A stretch of 64,000 nucleotides of DNA from Akanthomyces muscarius (taxonomy: Eukaryota; Ascomycota; Sordariomycetes; Hypocreales; Cordycipitaceae). A program made the position numbers and the translations under genes. The notes below the pieces were generated by a model. That model was not told the DNA's origin. It did no database searches and was given only the letters and a program-made list of their open reading frames with translations. The DNA is taken from positions 506,001 through 570,000 of the forward strand of contig NW_026611617.1 in assembly GCF_028009165.1 (NCBI RefSeq), written 5' to 3'. Shown here in pieces: positions 10,980-22,300 of the stretch. Numbering within the stretch: the first letter of the stretch is position 1; every line of letters begins with the position of its first letter.

Positions 10980-13098
10980 ATGCATGCGATTCTGCGACAA
11001 AGAGCGCGCGGGAGACGCATTATATCGACGATAAGCCGGCGAAGGCATTTAGCGACAGCCTCCGAGGGCGCTAGGTGAGCATCAACCGTCGCACGGGGCT
11101 TCCCTTTTGTTGCTGACAATGAACGTCTGGCAGGACCTTCGACGTGGTTGTCATAGGCGGCGGCCATGCCGGCGCTGAAGCCTGCACAGCGGCAGCGCGG
11201 GCTGGGGCTCGGACGGCGCTCATCACGCCAAAGATAGAAAATCTCGGCACTTGCTCCTGCAACCCCAGCTTCGGAGGCATTGGCAAGGGAACCATACTCC
11301 GCGAGATCGATGCGCTCGACGGTGTCGCTGGGCGCATAATCGATAAGGCTGGCGTCCAGTTCCACGTACTGAATCGAAGCAAAGGACCGGCAGTTTGGGT
11401 ATGTAAATACATCATGCGTGCTGACACTGGACTAACTTGTGGCCGTCTTTCCAGGGTCCACGAGCGCAAATCGACCGAAAGCTCTACCAGAAGCACATGC
11501 GCGAAGAGCTTCAATCATATCCGAACCTGTCCATAATACTCGATTCCGTATCCGACATTGTCCTGTCGACGGAAGAAACCGAATCCGGTACAGCACATCC
11601 CGCCATATCTGGCGTCCGACTCGACTCTGGCGACATCATTCCCACAAAACGAGTGATCATAACCACTGGGACTTTTCTAGGCGGGGAGATTCACATCGGA
11701 CTGCAAACATATCCAGCAGGTCGGCTAGGCGAAGCGGCAACGTTTGGCCTGAGTAAATCGCTGCGAGATGCTGGCTTCCAGCTTGGTCGCCTGAAGACGG
11801 GAACGCCCCCTCGATTGGACAGATCAAGCATCAACTTCGATGTCATGGAGACGCAGTATGGCGATGACTCACCAAACCCCTTCAGCTATCTGAACAGCAG
11901 CGTTGCAGTCCAGGAGCAGCTCACCTGCAGTATGACCTATACGAACCATGCAACGCATGACGTGATACGGGATAATTTGGATAAAACAATACATATCCGC
12001 GAATCTGTCAAAGGTCCTCGATACTGCCCTTCTTTGGAGTCCAAAGTTATCCGGTTCGCCGACAAGGAACGACACATTGTTTGGCTTGAGCCTGAAGGCT
12101 TTGACGACCCTGTCATCTACCCGAACGGCTTATCCATGACCATTCCTCCCGAAGGACAAGAGCAAGCACTAAAAACCATTGTCGGCCTCGAGCAAGTCAA
12201 AATGCTACAACCAGGGTATGGTGTGGAGTACGATTACATCGATCCTCGTGGACTAAAGTCTACACTGGAAACCAAGGCAATCGGCGGTCTGTACCTCGCT
12301 GGTCAAATCAATGGCACCACCGGCTACGAAGAGGCAGCTGGTCAAGGTATCCTCGCGGGAATCAATGCTGGACGAGCGGCGGTTGGTCTTTCAGGAGTGT
12401 CACTGTCCAGATCTGACGGATACATTGGCATCATGGTGGATGACCTAGTCACCAAGGGAGTGACCGAACCTTATCGCATGTTCACCTCCCGCAGCGAGTT
12501 CCGCATGGCGGCACGAGCTGACAATGCCGATTTACGACTTACTGAAAAGGGCCGTGAATGGGGCGTCGTTGCCGACCGTCGCTGGCAGGCCTTTTCTGAC
12601 GAAAAAGATCAGATCGACAAGCTGACCAAGAGCCTCGATGCTGTATCTCTCTCGACAGAGCAGTGGAGGAAGCATGGTTTCCAAACCAAGCGGGATTCGC
12701 GCCGACGCAGTGGAATCGATGTGGTGCGCCTGTCTAATGCAAATACTCGTGCAAATATGGAACATCTCAACTCACTGATTCCTGGCATCATGGACTTTTC
12801 GCCGCGAATCCGAGATCGCGTTGTCTTGGAGGCAACATATGCACCTTACATCAGAATGCATGAGGCTGCCATTGGAAAGTTCAAAAACGACGAGGGTGTC
12901 CAGCTGCCTCTGGATCTGGACTACGACGCTGTTCCTGGTCTCGCACTTTCAGAGCGAGAGGTCCTCAAAATAACTCGCCCCGAGACTCTAGCCCAAGCTC
13001 GCCGCGTAGAAGGCGTAACACCATCTGGCAGTTTGCGCTTGCTTGCATATGTTCGGCGTCGCTCCGACTCCAAGCCGATGGCTGCTGAAAGTACATAG
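10980..13098 (+). CDS. mto1: Mitochondrial tRNA uridine-34 modification enzyme Mto1 (MnmG/GidA)
   Basis: Three exons, 10980-11074, 11134-11398 and 11455-13098; introns 11075-11133 (gtgagc) and 11399-11454 (gtatgt); product 667 aa, close to yeast Mto1. The enzyme is the FAD-dependent partner of Mss1 and installs the carboxymethylaminomethyl group on the wobble uridine of mitochondrial tRNAs. Exon 1 codes an Arg-rich, acid-poor N terminus with the look of a mitochondrial presequence. The Rossmann GGGHAG is at residues 40-45, followed by [11 protein letters not shown]. Further family blocks are [35 protein letters not shown] and [12 protein letters not shown]. The first ATG (10980) is in frame with exon 2 after splicing; the overlapping ATG at 10984 is in another frame. 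It converges on crd1. Confidence 0.95.
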
Positions 13099-13390
13099 TG
13101 GCTCGCTACCACACGAAGCAATGATGTAAAAAAACAAGACCACGGGACATTGAATCAGAGGCCAACGGCTCTAGTCTTTGGTTCCTAGTATTCAATACAT
13201 GTAAAATAGCAAAATTTAGCATAGAGAAGCCGCAGTGTAACATGATTTTATTGTACAAGTATTTTCAGCCTTGCTCGACTGAATGAGCCCGAAAGGGAAG
13301 TGATGAATACAGTCTTTCTGACATAATTGCCAAAGGTCCACAAGCTCTGCTCCGACTCATGAGCAAGGATCTTGAGCACGCCGATGCAAA

Positions 13391-14578
13391 TCATTGCTTG
13401 GACTTCTTCTTGGGCGCATTGAGGATTTTCACCGCATCCTTTGTGTAGATATAACTCGCACCGCTCCATACTGTCGTAGCGGCTACAACGTATCTTTTGG
13501 CACTATTAGCTTGATGCACACGATACAAAGCCACCTGGTAAAGAAGGGAAAGTGGATGGAGGCCAGCTTACTGCATAATGGTCAAGGCCTGCGACAAGTC
13601 GACAGGCACAAGAGGCGCCCCCGTGGTCACGCCTACTAGGGCCAGCTGAAGAAAAGTGTTGTACTTGCTGATCGTGGTGGGACGGACCTCCGCAGAGGGT
13701 AGAGAAAAGTCCCAATACCGCGCAAATGTTTTCGGAGGCGGAAGGGATATCCAACGATAGTAAATAGCCGCGATGCCGAGTCCGACGTCTCTACCGAGAA
13801 TGATGCTCGCCACCCAAACTGTTCCCGTGCATTGTCAGTATGGGAGCTCTCATGATACCTGGGAGAAGTCTTCCAGTCCACCAGAGGTGACATGTCTATG
13901 GAATACACACCTGGCAACGCCCCTTTGACAGCAAGACACACTGTCAAGACAGTCATGAGCACCTTGTCTGCCATTGGGTCTATGACTGTTCCTACAACCG
14001 TCTGGCGGTTCCATCGTCGCGCAATCCATCCGTCCAGGAGATCCGTCACGCCGGCATACACCAACAGCCCTGCTGCCCAGGCATGAGAATCATGCAAGAC
14101 AAAATATCCGATGAACGGCGCCGCCACTAGTCTGGAGAACGTGAGGATATTCGGTAATGTATATATGTCTTCGTGCAGGGTCGGGTCAGACAAGGGATTG
14201 GACGCTTTCGTGACGTCGGGCTTCTGCCCTGAACTCGTTCGTATTTGATTGTCATCGTTCGCTTCCGCGGGAGACTGCGATTTGGGTGGTACAGGAGACT
14301 TGGAGCTATTTTCGAGGCGGGTTAGCGAAACGTTCGATTGGTTGCTCCGAACGCGGTTTGGGGCCGGGGGGGGGGGGGGGGTGGGCTTCATCGATGCACA
14401 CATACGAGGTCTCTCGACGCAGCTTCGGCGCGATGGGGGCAGTATTGGAACGGAGCAGCGGTCGCGCGAAGAAGGACATCGACCGTGTAGGGCAAGCGAG
14501 CCGCGGCGGCCGCGAGAGAAGCGTTCTGCGCCACGCCGTCCGGCCAAGGACCGCCGCTGCGGTTTGCGAGGGAAGCAT
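13391..14578 (-). CDS. crd1: Mitochondrial cardiolipin synthase (CDP-alcohol phosphatidyltransferase)
   Basis: Four exons: 14578-14406, 14305-13911, 13818-13572 and 13493-13391; product 305 aa. Introns are 14306-14405 (gtatgt...cgctaac...aatag), 13819-13910 and 13494-13571. Crd1 condenses phosphatidylglycerol with CDP-diacylglycerol to make cardiolipin in the inner mitochondrial membrane. The full catalytic motif D-x2-D-G-x2-A-R-x8-G-x3-D-x3-D is visible with Asp146, Asp149, Asp167 and Asp171. Exon 1 encodes an Arg-rich leader consistent with mitochondrial import. Several hydrophobic spans follow, and the C terminus is basic (PKKKSKQ). Intron 1 contains a 16-base homopolymer; reading through it gives a misleading 303-aa frame with a spurious N terminus. 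The third junction (13494/13571) was placed by frame and by continuity of the ...IMQ-YVVAATT... segment. Confidence 0.92.
14366..14381. repeat. 16-nt poly-G (poly-C in the sense strand of crd1)
   Basis: A pure G16 run inside intron 1 of crd1. Its length is likely to be unreliable in sequencing and variable between isolates; lying in an intron, it should not affect the protein. Confidence 0.9.
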
Positions 14579-15515
14579 CACGGCGGTAATTGCGGGCTAC
14601 AGCTCCACCGCTTGCTCTATTTTGCAACCTCGTCAGGGCGAGGGACGAGTAATATTCTGATTTTGCGACGTTTCGAGGCTGTCAATCAATGGCAAAAAGC
14701 ATTGTCGCTTTCCGATAGTGACTTGTGCAGAGCTGCGGTGGGTCGGGGAAAGGAACGCTACCTAGTTATTGGGTGTAGGTAGAAACTAAGCAGGGTTTCT
14801 GTAAATAGTAATATGATACTCAAGTTAAGTATAATACTATTCATGATTTGATGGTATATGCTGTCTCAAGCATGTAATTATATTAATCGACTTTTTTATA
14901 CTATTTACTATGCTCTTGAATACATGCGATGGCACTCTCCGTGGTGTTTGTGGCATTGTAGAGGGGAAAAGCTACATTGAGAGAATGACAGAACGTGTCG
15001 TCGAACCCCGTCCACCGCCGAGAGCTATGATGCAACCAGACAACCATTGTAAATTGTCGGACATGGTACTTGTTCCTTCGCGAGGGCATCCCAAAGAGCG
15101 ACAAATTTGGTGCTCCGACATCTGTCTACGAGACCCCCAGTATGCATTATGTGTGACCATAGGGTAGGCACTGCTGGAAGCGAGCGCACTTTTCACATCA
15201 CGATACTGGTACAGGACGCAGGAATCAAGATCAAGTAACACTATAAAATCACATCATATTATGTGGTGCTGTGTAAACAGTAAACATCGTGTGGTATCAC
15301 GAGTACTAATAGTAACAAATAACTGGTATAATTAATTAATCAAAAAAACGCTTTACAACGTTAGTCAAAGTACATGCTGACGGGTCTAATCCATCTGTAC
15401 CTCGTCGCTCCCAGGTGATAAATAATACAGTAGCAATAACAAGGGCAACGACGTTGTGCCGAGTAGAAGTGCAGAAAACTCCGTAAAAATTCAATATAGC
15501 AAGTGCAGAACATGG
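14579..15515. other. Intergenic region crd1-sge1
   Basis: A 937-bp gap with the crd1 promoter at its left end and the sge1 3' UTR at its right. It is AT-rich at 14800-14900 and 15240-15360. No gene is recognised. Confidence 0.5.
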
Positions 15516-16748
15516 TTATGTCCGGTGGAGTGAATTGGGCCCGTTGGGCCACTGAACATGACCCTGAGCATAATATTGCTGGTCAGAGTCGCCCTCCAGA
15601 CCCGGAAAATTCCAGACTTCCCCAGGAGCACCTTCCATATGATGATACAGAGAGTAGTTGCCCGCTGGATTGCCTCCGTAGGACATCTGCTGCGGTATAG
15701 CAGCCTGGAAACTCGAATTTGCAACGTGACCCGCGTAGCCGTTTTGTGCGCCAGCGGAATGTGAAGCTGAGTAACCGTCGTGTGCGCTCGTGGGATGTGT
15801 AGATGGGTAGCCGTTCTGTGTATTCGTAGAGTGCGAGGCTGGGTAGCCGTTCGGTGTAGCCGTAGAATGTGAAGCCGGGTAGCCGTTTGGTGTAGTCGTA
15901 GCATGTTGTGGAAACATGTAAGAAGGAGACGAGCCGCTTTGATGAATGCTATTCAAGTTCATGGCGTTCTGTAGGTTTCCCTGCATCATGGCACGGTGAA
16001 GGACACCAGTGCCGCCGTTGATGGAACCGTGATCAGGACCATACTGGGTAGGCATGGCCCCGGTATTGTCGGTCGCCAGCGCATACTCAACCTCATGGAC
16101 GGGAGTTCGGAAGTTCTGAGAAAGCAAGAGCGCGGGGCGAGGGGTAATGCCTCGCAGATGCACGCTGCTGGATGGGGTTTCAAGCTTCCCCGAGGTAACG
16201 TCGTCCACGTTGTAGTAGCTGACCATGTGATGGGTGACGCCGTTGAAAGAGACGCTGATCGTCTTCTTGACAAGACCGTTATCCTTGAAAGAGTACGAGT
16301 CAACAAGAGAGCCGATTAGAGATCGTTCCTGGTCTTTGCTGTTGCCGGATTGATCAAGACCTGCAGCCCCCACATATGGCATGTTCAGGGTCGCCAGCGG
16401 CTCAGACTTCACGATACCCTGAGGCGACTTTTTACTCTTCTTCAGGGCTCGTTTCTTCTCGCCAGGGGGGAAAGGCTTGTCCAGCTCCCGGTAGATCAGG
16501 AAGTTGCCAAGAATTCGGCTTGGACTCCAGGAGACTCCATCGGTCCAGCGCTTGATGCCGGAAGAGTGCTCCTCGTAGATGAAGATGTTCCCGCTCTTGA
16601 TGAGTTCTTGACGCTCACGATCGTGAGGACGACGGGGGACATGGTTAAGGACACCGGTCAAGCACGCCTCGAAGAGTATGAGACCATCAAGAGTCGTCGA
16701 GATATGCCCCTCGAATGTAGGAACCAACGGTGCCGACTGATTCTCCAT
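15516..16748 (-). CDS. sge1: WOPR-domain transcriptional regulator, Sge1/Ryp1/Wor1 type
   Basis: Single exon, 410 aa. WOPR (Gti1/Pac2 family) proteins are fungal DNA-binding master regulators; orthologues are Wor1 (Candida white-opaque switch), Ryp1 (Histoplasma yeast phase) and Sge1 (Fusarium effector expression and growth). The first WOPR half is at residues 8-90 and contains FEGHI, RRPHDRERQ, IFIYEE and the hallmark KRWTDG at 66-71. The second half is at about 151-184 (KKTISVSFNGVTHHMVSYYN). Between them is a basic stretch (KKRALKKSKKSPQ) that could be a nuclear localisation signal. The C-terminal half is Gln/Asn/Tyr-rich and holds a 12-residue tandem repeat (about residues 284-340). I assign it to Sge1/Ryp1 rather than the Pac2 branch from the N-terminal sequence. 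Upstream lie 10.3 kb with no gene. Confidence 0.93.
   Translation of the reverse strand: MENQSAPLVPTFEGHISTTLDGLILFEACLTGVLNHVPRRPHDRERQELIKSGNIFIYEEHSSGIKRWTDGVSWSPSRILGNFLIYRELDKPFPPGEKKRALKKSKKSPQGIVKSEPLATLNMPYVGAAGLDQSGNSKDQERSLIGSLVDSYSFKDNGLVKKTISVSFNGVTHHMVSYYNVDDVTSGKLETPSSSVHLRGITPRPALLLSQNFRTPVHEVEYALATDNTGAMPTQYGPDHGSINGGTGVLHRAMMQGNLQNAMNLNSIHQSGSSPSYMFPQHATTTPNGYPASHSTATPNGYPASHSTNTQNGYPSTHPTSAHDGYSASHSAGAQNGYAGHVANSSFQAAIPQQMSYGGNPAGNYSLYHHMEGAPGEVWNFPGLEGDSDQQYYAQGHVQWPNGPNSLHRT
15729..15899 (-). repeat. 36-bp (12-aa) tandem repeat in sge1
   Basis: About five degenerate copies of a 12-residue unit around NGYPASHS occur in the C-terminal low-complexity region of the WOPR protein. 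The copies differ at both codon and residue level, so it is an old array that could still vary in copy number. Confidence 0.85.
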
Positions 16749-18077
16749 TGTCGATGACTAGCACGAAGTTTCTTCGAAGTTAAGTTGGAGGTTTAAACAG
16801 CCCCTGGGATCTTGGGGTGCTAAAGAAGGAAAAAAGTCAAAAAGCTGGACTAGAATTGAGAAAGATGGCACAAGGACCAGCTAAATCATTCAAGTGGCCA
16901 GGAAAAAAGTTTGGATAAACAAAAGTCGAAGAAGGATGAAAGTTTGTCGAGCTGCGTATGGCGCTCGGTGGGAGAAGTTGAGGAAAAGGGAGAGGAGAAG
17001 AGAGAATAAAAAGCAATGGCGACTTTGATGTAGGAGGATAGACTGTTTCCGCTATTTTCCGTCTTTGGCCGCAGATATTGTATGACTGAGTTAAGAGGCG
17101 TGAAGAGGCGTAAGGAACCAATAAGCCACAGGGACGTGATTGTGACCAGAAAAGTTGGGTGAAGTGGTGAAGGCTTGGTGATGATTCACCACTGTGATGT
17201 CGAGGCAGTTTGTGGGTGCCGCTTTGCTAAGTGTCGACAAGTAGAGAAAAGATGAAGAAAAGTAAGTTCTGGGGCTTGCAAACTTCGATCGAGCCGTGGC
17301 GGGGACTGCTTTGTTTTAACTTCCGGGCGGCGGGTGTCGAGGAGCTTATGAGCAGAATGGGAAGCTAGGCTGTGACAAGGGAGCCCTGGGCCGAGTCGGG
17401 TGGGAGGGGGATGCAAGCCAAGTGCGGTCTAGAAGAGGACCAGATTTGGACAAGATGGGGTATAGAGTTTGAAGAGCCGCATAGGACAGAGCTTTGCCGG
17501 CGATCCTGGACAGTGCACAAGCGCGTTCAAAGTTGAGCTGTTCTTGACGAGTAACGTAGACTGTGCGACTGAGCAAAGAGAGTTGGTTGCGCAGCCCGGA
17601 GACGGCCGAGAAAAGAGAAGGAAAGAAAAGTCAATGATGGTTGGTAGCACTGGCAAGCACGAGCTATGCTGGACCAGGCAATTGTTCCTGGGTGGTCTGC
17701 TTGCAACGGGGGTATTTAAGAGGACGGCTAAGACGAATGCCCTCTGGCGTTATTGGAAGCGTCGTATCGAGGTGGGTGTTGGGGTTGGTATCTGGCGGGG
17801 CGAGTTTCTCTTCACGGATCCGCTTCCGTCTATTGTAAGTGGTGTTGCCAGGATAGAGGCGCAAAAAAGAAAAGGTGGTGTTGCGGACGAGGCGAGGCAC
17901 GGTAATAACAAGTTAATACTAAAAACCTGACAGAATCTGCAACTGGCAGCCAGATTTTCTCGCTTTGACTGCGAAGGTCGCTTTGCTAGTTGAAAATGAC
18001 AAACTTATCTACTGTACCCGAGGGGAGGGTGCAAAGAAGGAGAATGACCATTTGCGAGCAATGAAGGAGAAGGTGAT

Positions 18078-18094
18078 GGGGGGGGGGGGGGGGG
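18078..18094. repeat. 17-nt poly-G tract
   Basis: A pure G17 run (C17 on the sge1 sense strand) about 1.3 kb upstream of sge1. Confidence 0.9.
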
Positions 18095-19321
18095 TGAGTA
18101 GAGTGGTGTGAGTGTAAAGGAACCGGATGTAGTAGCGATGCTGGCAACTGCTGCTACTGTGCTAGTCAGCATAGGCAGGTGTGCAGCATTCTGCCGCAAA
18201 GCATTTATTTATTCTCCAAGGAGAAAGCGTCCCGAGAACTGACAAGAGAAGGCCGCGCACTGCAATTGGGCTTCGGCAGGAGCGACCGAGGACATGGCTG
18301 AGACTGGCAAGTAACAAAGTGGAGAGAGGAGACCGGGCGTTGCGCTATTGCGGATGCGATTCTGGCTACTCCGTGCTGTCCGCGAAGAAATCTGCTAAAA
18401 GATAGGGCCATGTCAAGCTATACCATCCCGACCGTCCCATCAAGTCAAGTCAACTTGACTAGTTGGCTGGCAGCAGACGCTGTCGGAAAAAAAGAGACAA
18501 GTCAAGTTCTTTACTGCGCAGAGGAGGGAAAAAGAGGGGAGCAGCAACGGTAGTTCAGGGAACAGAGACAGGCAGGCATGCCGGGAGCAGGCATCCTGGC
18601 GATGGCATTGGACTAGGCAGACCAGAGGGGCCATGTAGCGTGCGCCAACGCTGTGCCTACTTGGTCGTAGTGTGGTTGGCGTCGCAGTTGCTGCAATTCA
18701 CGTCTGGGCGACGTCCGGAAACAGCAGCGCCCAACTTGAGAGCAGAGTAGGGCCGGTCGGTCGGGGCTGCTAGTAATCATCAGCAGAGGAAGAAAGAGAG
18801 CGACTGTGATCCGTACGGTAGCAGCAAGCAGACACGCACACACACGCAGTCCCTTGGTGCACACCACCATCACAACTCGCGAGGCACGTGGCTTTGTCGC
18901 TCTACATCGATGATTCTGTGATGCCTCATTACAAAAGCCACACTACTACTAGTTGACCGAGTTTGTTAACATGGCCTGACCAACACCAACTAGACAGAGC
19001 TAGAGTTGCGTACTGGTAGACAGCAGCAAGAGAGCGGCGACAGCCGGACAGCCCCGGTTAATCCACGGCTGCATGCAAGAGAGAGCCGGCAGCCCTTGTT
19101 GTTGGTGGCAGTCTGTCTGGCAGACAACGGCGACCAGACCAGGGTCGCTTCGACCAAGCGGGCCAGCGTGACGACTGGCAATGGGCCGATTTGGGAGCGA
19201 CAACAGGGGGGGTGGATCGTGGCGTCGACGCGGACAGTTTTAGTGCGCAAATAGACGGCGTCCAGTGGGAGCGCCACTGCTCATCATGGCTTGGAAGACA
19301 AGTGGTGGTAGACAGGTACTG

Positions 19322-19384
19322 GACAAGCACAAGTAGACAGACACAAGTAGACAAGCACAAGTAGAGAAGCAACAAGTAGAGCAG
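19322..19384. repeat. Degenerate tandem repeat (acaagcacaagtag)
   Basis: About four imperfect copies of a 14-18 bp unit containing acaagtag. A minisatellite in the sge1 upstream region. Confidence 0.7.
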
Positions 19385-22300
19385 CATCTGTTTGGCTAGC
19401 TGCCATTACGCAGATGTGCGCCGGATCCCAAGCGGTAGTCTCTGGCACTTGTCTTGGGCCCGGTCATGACGATGTTGCCGTGTGATTGTTCTGCTCGCAG
19501 AGGTCTCCCATGCAGGTTAGCACAAATCTGCCATCGTTTCTACTTGGCCACTTGGGACTGAAGCCTGATACACGGGCCGTAAATACTCCAAACACTATTT
19601 GACCTCCATCTGCAGTGATCGTGTGCCTTGCCACACAGGCACCAAAAAAAGCCAGATTAAACTCTATTGTCAGATGTAAGACAGATCGGAATACCCAAGA
19701 GGCTAACAAACTCAAGCACGACCGTTGGGCGTATGTAATCAAGGAGTGAGGCGCATGAAGCAGAGGCGGTCATTTGACAAAACTACGCAAATTAATTCCC
19801 GACGAGATCGTCCTCCATGTTCACGCTGAACGGATTTATGGTCGCGAGGTCACAGCTAATGCCGATTCGCCGATTGCCATTTCCCATCATTTGCCAAGTA
19901 CCCGACGTCTGCGGTTCTTACGTTGTGGAATGTGCTGAGCTCGCTGCTTGGAGTGGCTGTCCCAGTCCACCTGTACTGCTACACAATCGACTTGGGTAGC
20001 GTAATAACCACTTACGACAGCAGCCAAACGACACGCAACAGCGAGCTGATGGGGGTGCCGCTGTCCAAGGAAATGTACGTGTGGTGGATACGGAGGCGTC
20101 CACTAGCAAAGGCCAAGGCGCTTTCCGAGATCAGCCAATGCGTGCTCATGGTGGAGAGCATGGTCTGGATTACCAGTTGCCAGCGCCGCCGAACAGAGTA
20201 CTCGCAGGACGAAAGACCCATGAGAGAAATCCAATACAAAGAGGCTTTGACGAAAAAGAGAAGACACCAAAAAAAACTAGAGCCGAGGACTCTGATCTGG
20301 GAGACAGCATCACACGCTCATGCGGCTACCGATGATAACCGAAGCATATACCCGTTTCCAAGAGGCTAACATGACCAGCCGATAAGAAACATGGTCAGTG
20401 CCCTGCCGTACCTGCGCAAGTAATGGTGTGCAACCAACTCGGAAAGCCAGCTACAATCATGACCACTCACCAGAGCGTACCAGCACACCATATACGACTA
20501 CCAGTAGCAGTCGTGAGCCCGCCCTCCATTATGAGCCACTAGTACCCGGTACGGTCTGCTCTACTTTGGGTAGCATTGGACGGCTTAAGAGTTAGGACGA
20601 TGAGAAGAGCGAACAGAGAAGACGTACCGAGTACGTAGCATCCCAGAGTGACGAGTAGCAAAAGTAGTAGAACACAGGGATAGCATGCCCCTCACCAGAG
20701 CTATCCCATCTGCGCCACTCTCAATACGTTGAAGTCGAGTCAGTCACACAGTCTGACATGCTATTCCAAAGACTGTTTGTCCGAATAATTTCAGTTCGTT
20801 GCCCTCCCTGCATGACCGTCCAGGGTCGCCCCGGCAGCATCGCGCCAGAGCCGCAACTTTAATGCTATAAAATGAAAATAAATAAATCATATCATCAAGG
20901 GAGCTGGTCTGTCATTCGGGCGGCGAGAGGGCCTTGGTCAGTTTGTCCGGTACTCGATTTGTTTCCAATTCCGGCACATTCCTCTCCGCACTATGGATGG
21001 ACGCAAGGACGCTCTGCCGTGCGCTCCAAGACATGGGTCCGCCAACAAAGACGGTTGCAGGACGTCCATCGCTGGCCGCATTCCTGAGCTGTGCCACTGT
21101 ACATCCCAGCCAAGTAACTATGATCAAACAGTAGTGTCTTATTATTCCTTTCATCTTTTTATTCTTCGATTACTGTTACTAGTTTGGTATTATTTTGTTT
21201 GCTTCAACTCGCCCATCGGCCTTTTTCTTCTTCTGATTTTCCTTTAATTTCTCCTGTTTATAGCAAAAGCAGCCATCGATGTCTTTTTGTGCTACCCCGT
21301 GCCAGCCAATGCTCAGAATGAAAAGTCTCCTGCTTGGGGCCAAGCATAGGGGGCCAGGGGTCAGCATTACATCGGAGCGGGATGGCCTAATCCTCGTCCG
21401 GGCCGGCGCTCTAAACCCATGACACTTGCCTGGCTGCATGGGTGCATGTCTCGCACTTGTTGCGCCAGCGTCAACGGTGCTACATTAGCTTGTGGCACTA
21501 CTGCATGGCTGTGTACGCGAGCTCCAATGCTACAAAGCAGGGGCCAGACACGAACAATGTGATGTGTTAGGCACCAAATGCTTGTTGCGGCAGACAGTTT
21601 GACCGACAAGACTCGGGCATGCCAAGCAGATGGTGCCAGGCAAGGGACAAGGATACTGACGTTTTGCATCAGCGGCAGCTCGCCGGTAGCGTACTCGGAG
21701 GGCGCGCGCGGGCAGCCGAGGAGCTTGAACGCAGCTGTGATGCTGCAAACTAGCTGGTCAATCTCGACTTGCTGGACCGGTTTGGCGGGAAGCGCCCCGT
21801 AAATTGTCAGGCCATAACGAGGTTTGGGAGGCTTGTCTACCCCTCTGTGGCACCCATTTATACTGTAATGAGAGCCCTAAAACAGGGCAGGTTTTTCTTT
21901 CTAAAAGACTCTGTCCCGCAACGGGATTGCCGAGGTGGGTAGCAAGGACCAGGAGGAGGAGAGCGCGACGTGCGATCAGCCAGGGAAGAAGCATATCGCC
22001 GCAATATTCAATCAGGCAAATCTAACGGTAGAACTCGAGGCCGCCGTTGTACCATGAGCAGCGACACGCTTGGCAAACTTGACGCTTGGAAGACGTCAAT
22101 TGACGAACAAGTGGGGAGTAAGATGGATCGAAAGATATGTCACGACGAATCGACAACCGTGCACGGGAAAACATGGCAGACTCCGGAGAGAGGCCGGCCC
22201 CCGGCGGAACTGACAAAAAATCGCCACGGCTAGCTTGCTGATGGTGGCCGTTGGCCAGGTCTACATGTACGCCTGGGCTGGATGTTTCCAAGCCGTCGCG

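Noticed and set aside
13636..14547. crd1 frameshift at the homopolymer
   Set aside because: The apparent frame change is explained by an intron (14306-14405) with a consensus donor, branch point and acceptor that joins both frames exactly.
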